Origin: an uncultured Planctomyces sp. | GTDB lineage: Bacteria > Planctomycetota > Planctomycetia > Planctomycetales > Planctomycetaceae | DNA: 35,632 nt | Assembly (NCBI GenBank): GCA_937899075.1 | Contig: CALDJX010000182.1 | Coordinates: 1-35,632, forward strand | Direction of reading: 5' to 3' | In this document: piece by piece, positions 34,036 to 35,632 of the stretch | Position numbering within the stretch: position 1 is the stretch's first letter | Layout of the letters: each line of letters opens with the position of its first letter | The notes under the pieces: generated by a model | The model's database searches: none | Told to the model about the DNA's origin: nothing | What the model saw: only the letters and a program-made list of their open reading frames with translations | Program-made: the position numbers and the translations under genes

Positions 34036-35454
34036 TTAGTACTGCCAGTGGATGACCATCTGGACGCCTTCGATGATCGTGGCTTGGCCGACGAACGCGT
34101 TGCCGTCGACTGTCCATTCGGAGTACTCGGTGAAAAGTCGCACGTTTGGCGTTACTTGAGTCACCGTGCCGAGGCTCCAGATGTTCTGTCGTCCGTCCGG
34201 GTTGGCGTCATAGCTAGCTGAGTAGACGCCGCGGTACTTTACCGGACCGACTGTGTATCCGGCTTCGGTGGTGAAGCTGGTGATGCGGTTTGACGGGCCG
34301 CCTGATGCGAAGCGGTTGGGAACGGTCGGGCCATTGATTTGTAGAACCTCGCCGCGCAGATTCAGCGGACCTTTGTAGTAGTCAAAGTCGGTTCCCCAGA
34401 CTGATCGCGTGCCGCTGCTGAAACCGGCGATGTCGCTGTCGATGTTTCCGACCATGCCCGACACGCCCCACGCCAGCGTCGAGCCATCCTCGAGTGTCCA
34501 CTTCGGGACGACTCGGATGACGGCCGTGTTTCGTTCGTGAAGTTTGGCAACACTTTCCGCGTCATGGTTGGCCAGGCTGCCGTTCCACTCGCCGTCGTGG
34601 AAGAAGAACTGAGCGAACGTGTCGACGCTCAGGTTGTCGCAGACTTCGTGAGTCTTTTCCCACGAGACACCATAGTCTGAGTCCTGGATGAAACCGTCGA
34701 AGTAGGGAGCCGTCCCAATGAAGCCGAGATAGCCGTCGAGGCCAAACCTGGTGTTGACCAGTCCGCCTTTGAGCGTCCCGAGTTCGTCATTCGAGTAGGA
34801 CGCGTAGCCTTCCACGAACCAGAAGTTTCGCGAATAGTACGATCGGTAGGGATCGCCATCGCGGCCGGCAAAGAACACGAATCCACCAATCTTGCTGCCA
34901 TCTTCCAGCGTCACCGAAGGCTGACCAACCACGTAGTACGCGTAGGTGCCGCGGAAGCCTGCGGCTCCGTATCCGCCATTGCCCACTCCGCCGGTGTCGA
35001 TGTTCCACCAGTGCCAGCCGCCGACGTTGACTGGGAAATCGAACCAGTCCTTCGGAGCCAGAGCCTTCTTCATCAGGCCGTCGATCGGATTGTCAGCCGG
35101 CAGGACAGACTTCGCTTCCGAGTCAAAACGAAACCACGCTTCCGATGCGCAGGCTGAGTCGGACTGACAACCAACTGCTGCGGCGCAACTGTCGGCCAAT
35201 GAGCAGCCACCTGCTCGCGGTGAGGTCTCAGAATTCGGACAGCAGTCGGATTCGTAATACGCTTCAGCCACGACCGGAGTGACAGCGGACTTCCCGAAAA
35301 TCCGGTCAACCAGCGAGTCGGACGGCTCCAGAACCGCGGCGGCTTCCGCTTCCGGGTGCACGACAAAACTGGTCGGTCCGTCAGCAAAGACGGAGGTTGT
35401 TCCGGCAAGTGTTACCGCGACGGCGGACGAAAGAATCGCGCGAAAGTTGAGCAT
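34036..35454 (-). CDS. Outer-membrane beta-barrel porin-like protein with Cys-rich N-terminus
   Basis: This 472-residue protein has a signal peptide (MLNFRAILSSAVAVTLAGTT, cleavage likely after SVFA), then a 90-residue periplasmic or surface region, then a long alternating-hydrophobicity beta-barrel (about 120-472) rich in Gly/Tyr/Trp, with a final strand ending HWQY as in outer-membrane proteins. The N-terminal part holds six cysteines at 71, 72, 84, 90, 96 and 102, the last four exactly six apart. Planctomycetes have many such outer-membrane proteins of unknown substrate; some resemble OmpL/OprB porins, but this one cannot be assigned. ATG 35454 has GGAG eight bases upstream; the longer frame to 35502 is rejected for lack of a signal peptide. 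Confidence 0.8.
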   Translation of the reverse strand: MLNFRAILSSAVAVTLAGTTSVFADGPTSFVVHPEAEAAAVLEPSDSLVDRIFGKSAVTPVVAEAYYESDCCPNSETSPRAGGCSLADSCAAAVGCQSDSACASEAWFRFDSEAKSVLPADNPIDGLMKKALAPKDWFDFPVNVGGWHWWNIDTGGVGNGGYGAAGFRGTYAYYVVGQPSVTLEDGSKIGGFVFFAGRDGDPYRSYYSRNFWFVEGYASYSNDELGTLKGGLVNTRFGLDGYLGFIGTAPYFDGFIQDSDYGVSWEKTHEVCDNLSVDTFAQFFFHDGEWNGSLANHDAESVAKLHERNTAVIRVVPKWTLEDGSTLAWGVSGMVGNIDSDIAGFSSGTRSVWGTDFDYYKGPLNLRGEVLQINGPTVPNRFASGGPSNRITSFTTEAGYTVGPVKYRGVYSASYDANPDGRQNIWSLGTVTQVTPNVRLFTEYSEWTVDGNAFVGQATIIEGVQMVIHWQY

Positions 35455-35632
35455 GACTCGGCTCCGACTGGGGCTGCGGCCGCCGTCAAACCGTCGGCAC
35501 AAAGGCCCGCGGCAAATGACGCAACCGTATCGGTCTCTTTCGTCTTAACGCATCGGCCGGTCCCAGCATGACCAACGGTGTAGCTGTCTATTCGGTGAAA
35601 CGCGCGCTGCTTGAAATCTGCGAGTCGGTTAT

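Noticed and set aside
33875-34117. 80-codon minus-strand frame across the porin 3' end
   Set aside because: Its first part is an alternative frame of the porin gene and there is no ribosome binding site for the remainder.
30004-35632. A right-hand attachment site repeat of the tRNA-Leu 3' end
   Set aside because: No second copy of the tRNA 3' sequence was found by eye; the right boundary of the old island, if any, is not defined here.

Overview
The window reads as a chromosome segment from a planctomycete. Support for this is indirect: about 55% GC by eye, many short non-overlapping operons on both strands, a PQQ-propeller protein, a signal-peptide beta-barrel porin with a Cys-rich N-terminus, two different 6-phosphofructokinases, intergenic palindromes of the kind common in that phylum, and an integrase remnant of a type I associate with planctomycetes. 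No rRNA, CRISPR array or intact mobile element is visible.

Layout. Positions 1-1363 hold the 3' part of a PQQ-like propeller protein, which meets end to end an hflX-ktrA-glycosyltransferase operon on the minus strand (1360-4783). Next come a class I aminotransferase (5048-6166), a STAS/membrane protein followed by a GspE/PilB-type ATPase (6231-8286, minus), queE (8873-9562), and an FGGY sugar kinase with a 6-phosphofructokinase (9616-12731, minus). An HtrA-like protease (12929-14128) converges on rtcB (14352-15815). A secreted thioredoxin-like protein with an intrinsic terminator precedes accB-accC (16992-18995), a pyrophosphate-type phosphofructokinase (19306-20619) and ftsH (20856-22931). 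A sialidase-like propeller protein (22956-24086, minus) lies opposite an unusual four-repeat protein (24480-25481), which overlaps pabB-pabA (25465-27692). lipB-like and lipA genes (27856-29596) and tRNA-Leu(CAG) (29850-29936) follow.

From the tRNA rightwards the character changes. A decayed tyrosine integrase runs antisense into the tRNA 3' end. Next to it is a fossil C-terminus of a restriction-type helicase with four in-frame stops. Beyond these lies an intact minus-strand cluster for lipid chemistry: an Mpo1-like (DUF962) membrane protein, an HHxxxDG acyltransferase and a three-histidine-box desaturase (30722-33596). This looks like an old integration site that has lost its mobility genes. 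A porin (34036-35454, minus) closes the window.

The most interesting items are the W/Y-rich repeat protein at 24480-25481, the lipid cluster beside the tRNA-linked fossils, a LipB homologue that appears to lack the catalytic Cys/Lys pair although it overlaps lipA, the two phosphofructokinases with different phosphoryl-donor signatures, and a nearly symmetrical 64-nt hairpin between the second phosphofructokinase and ftsH. All family assignments are from motif recognition by eye; no database search was possible.
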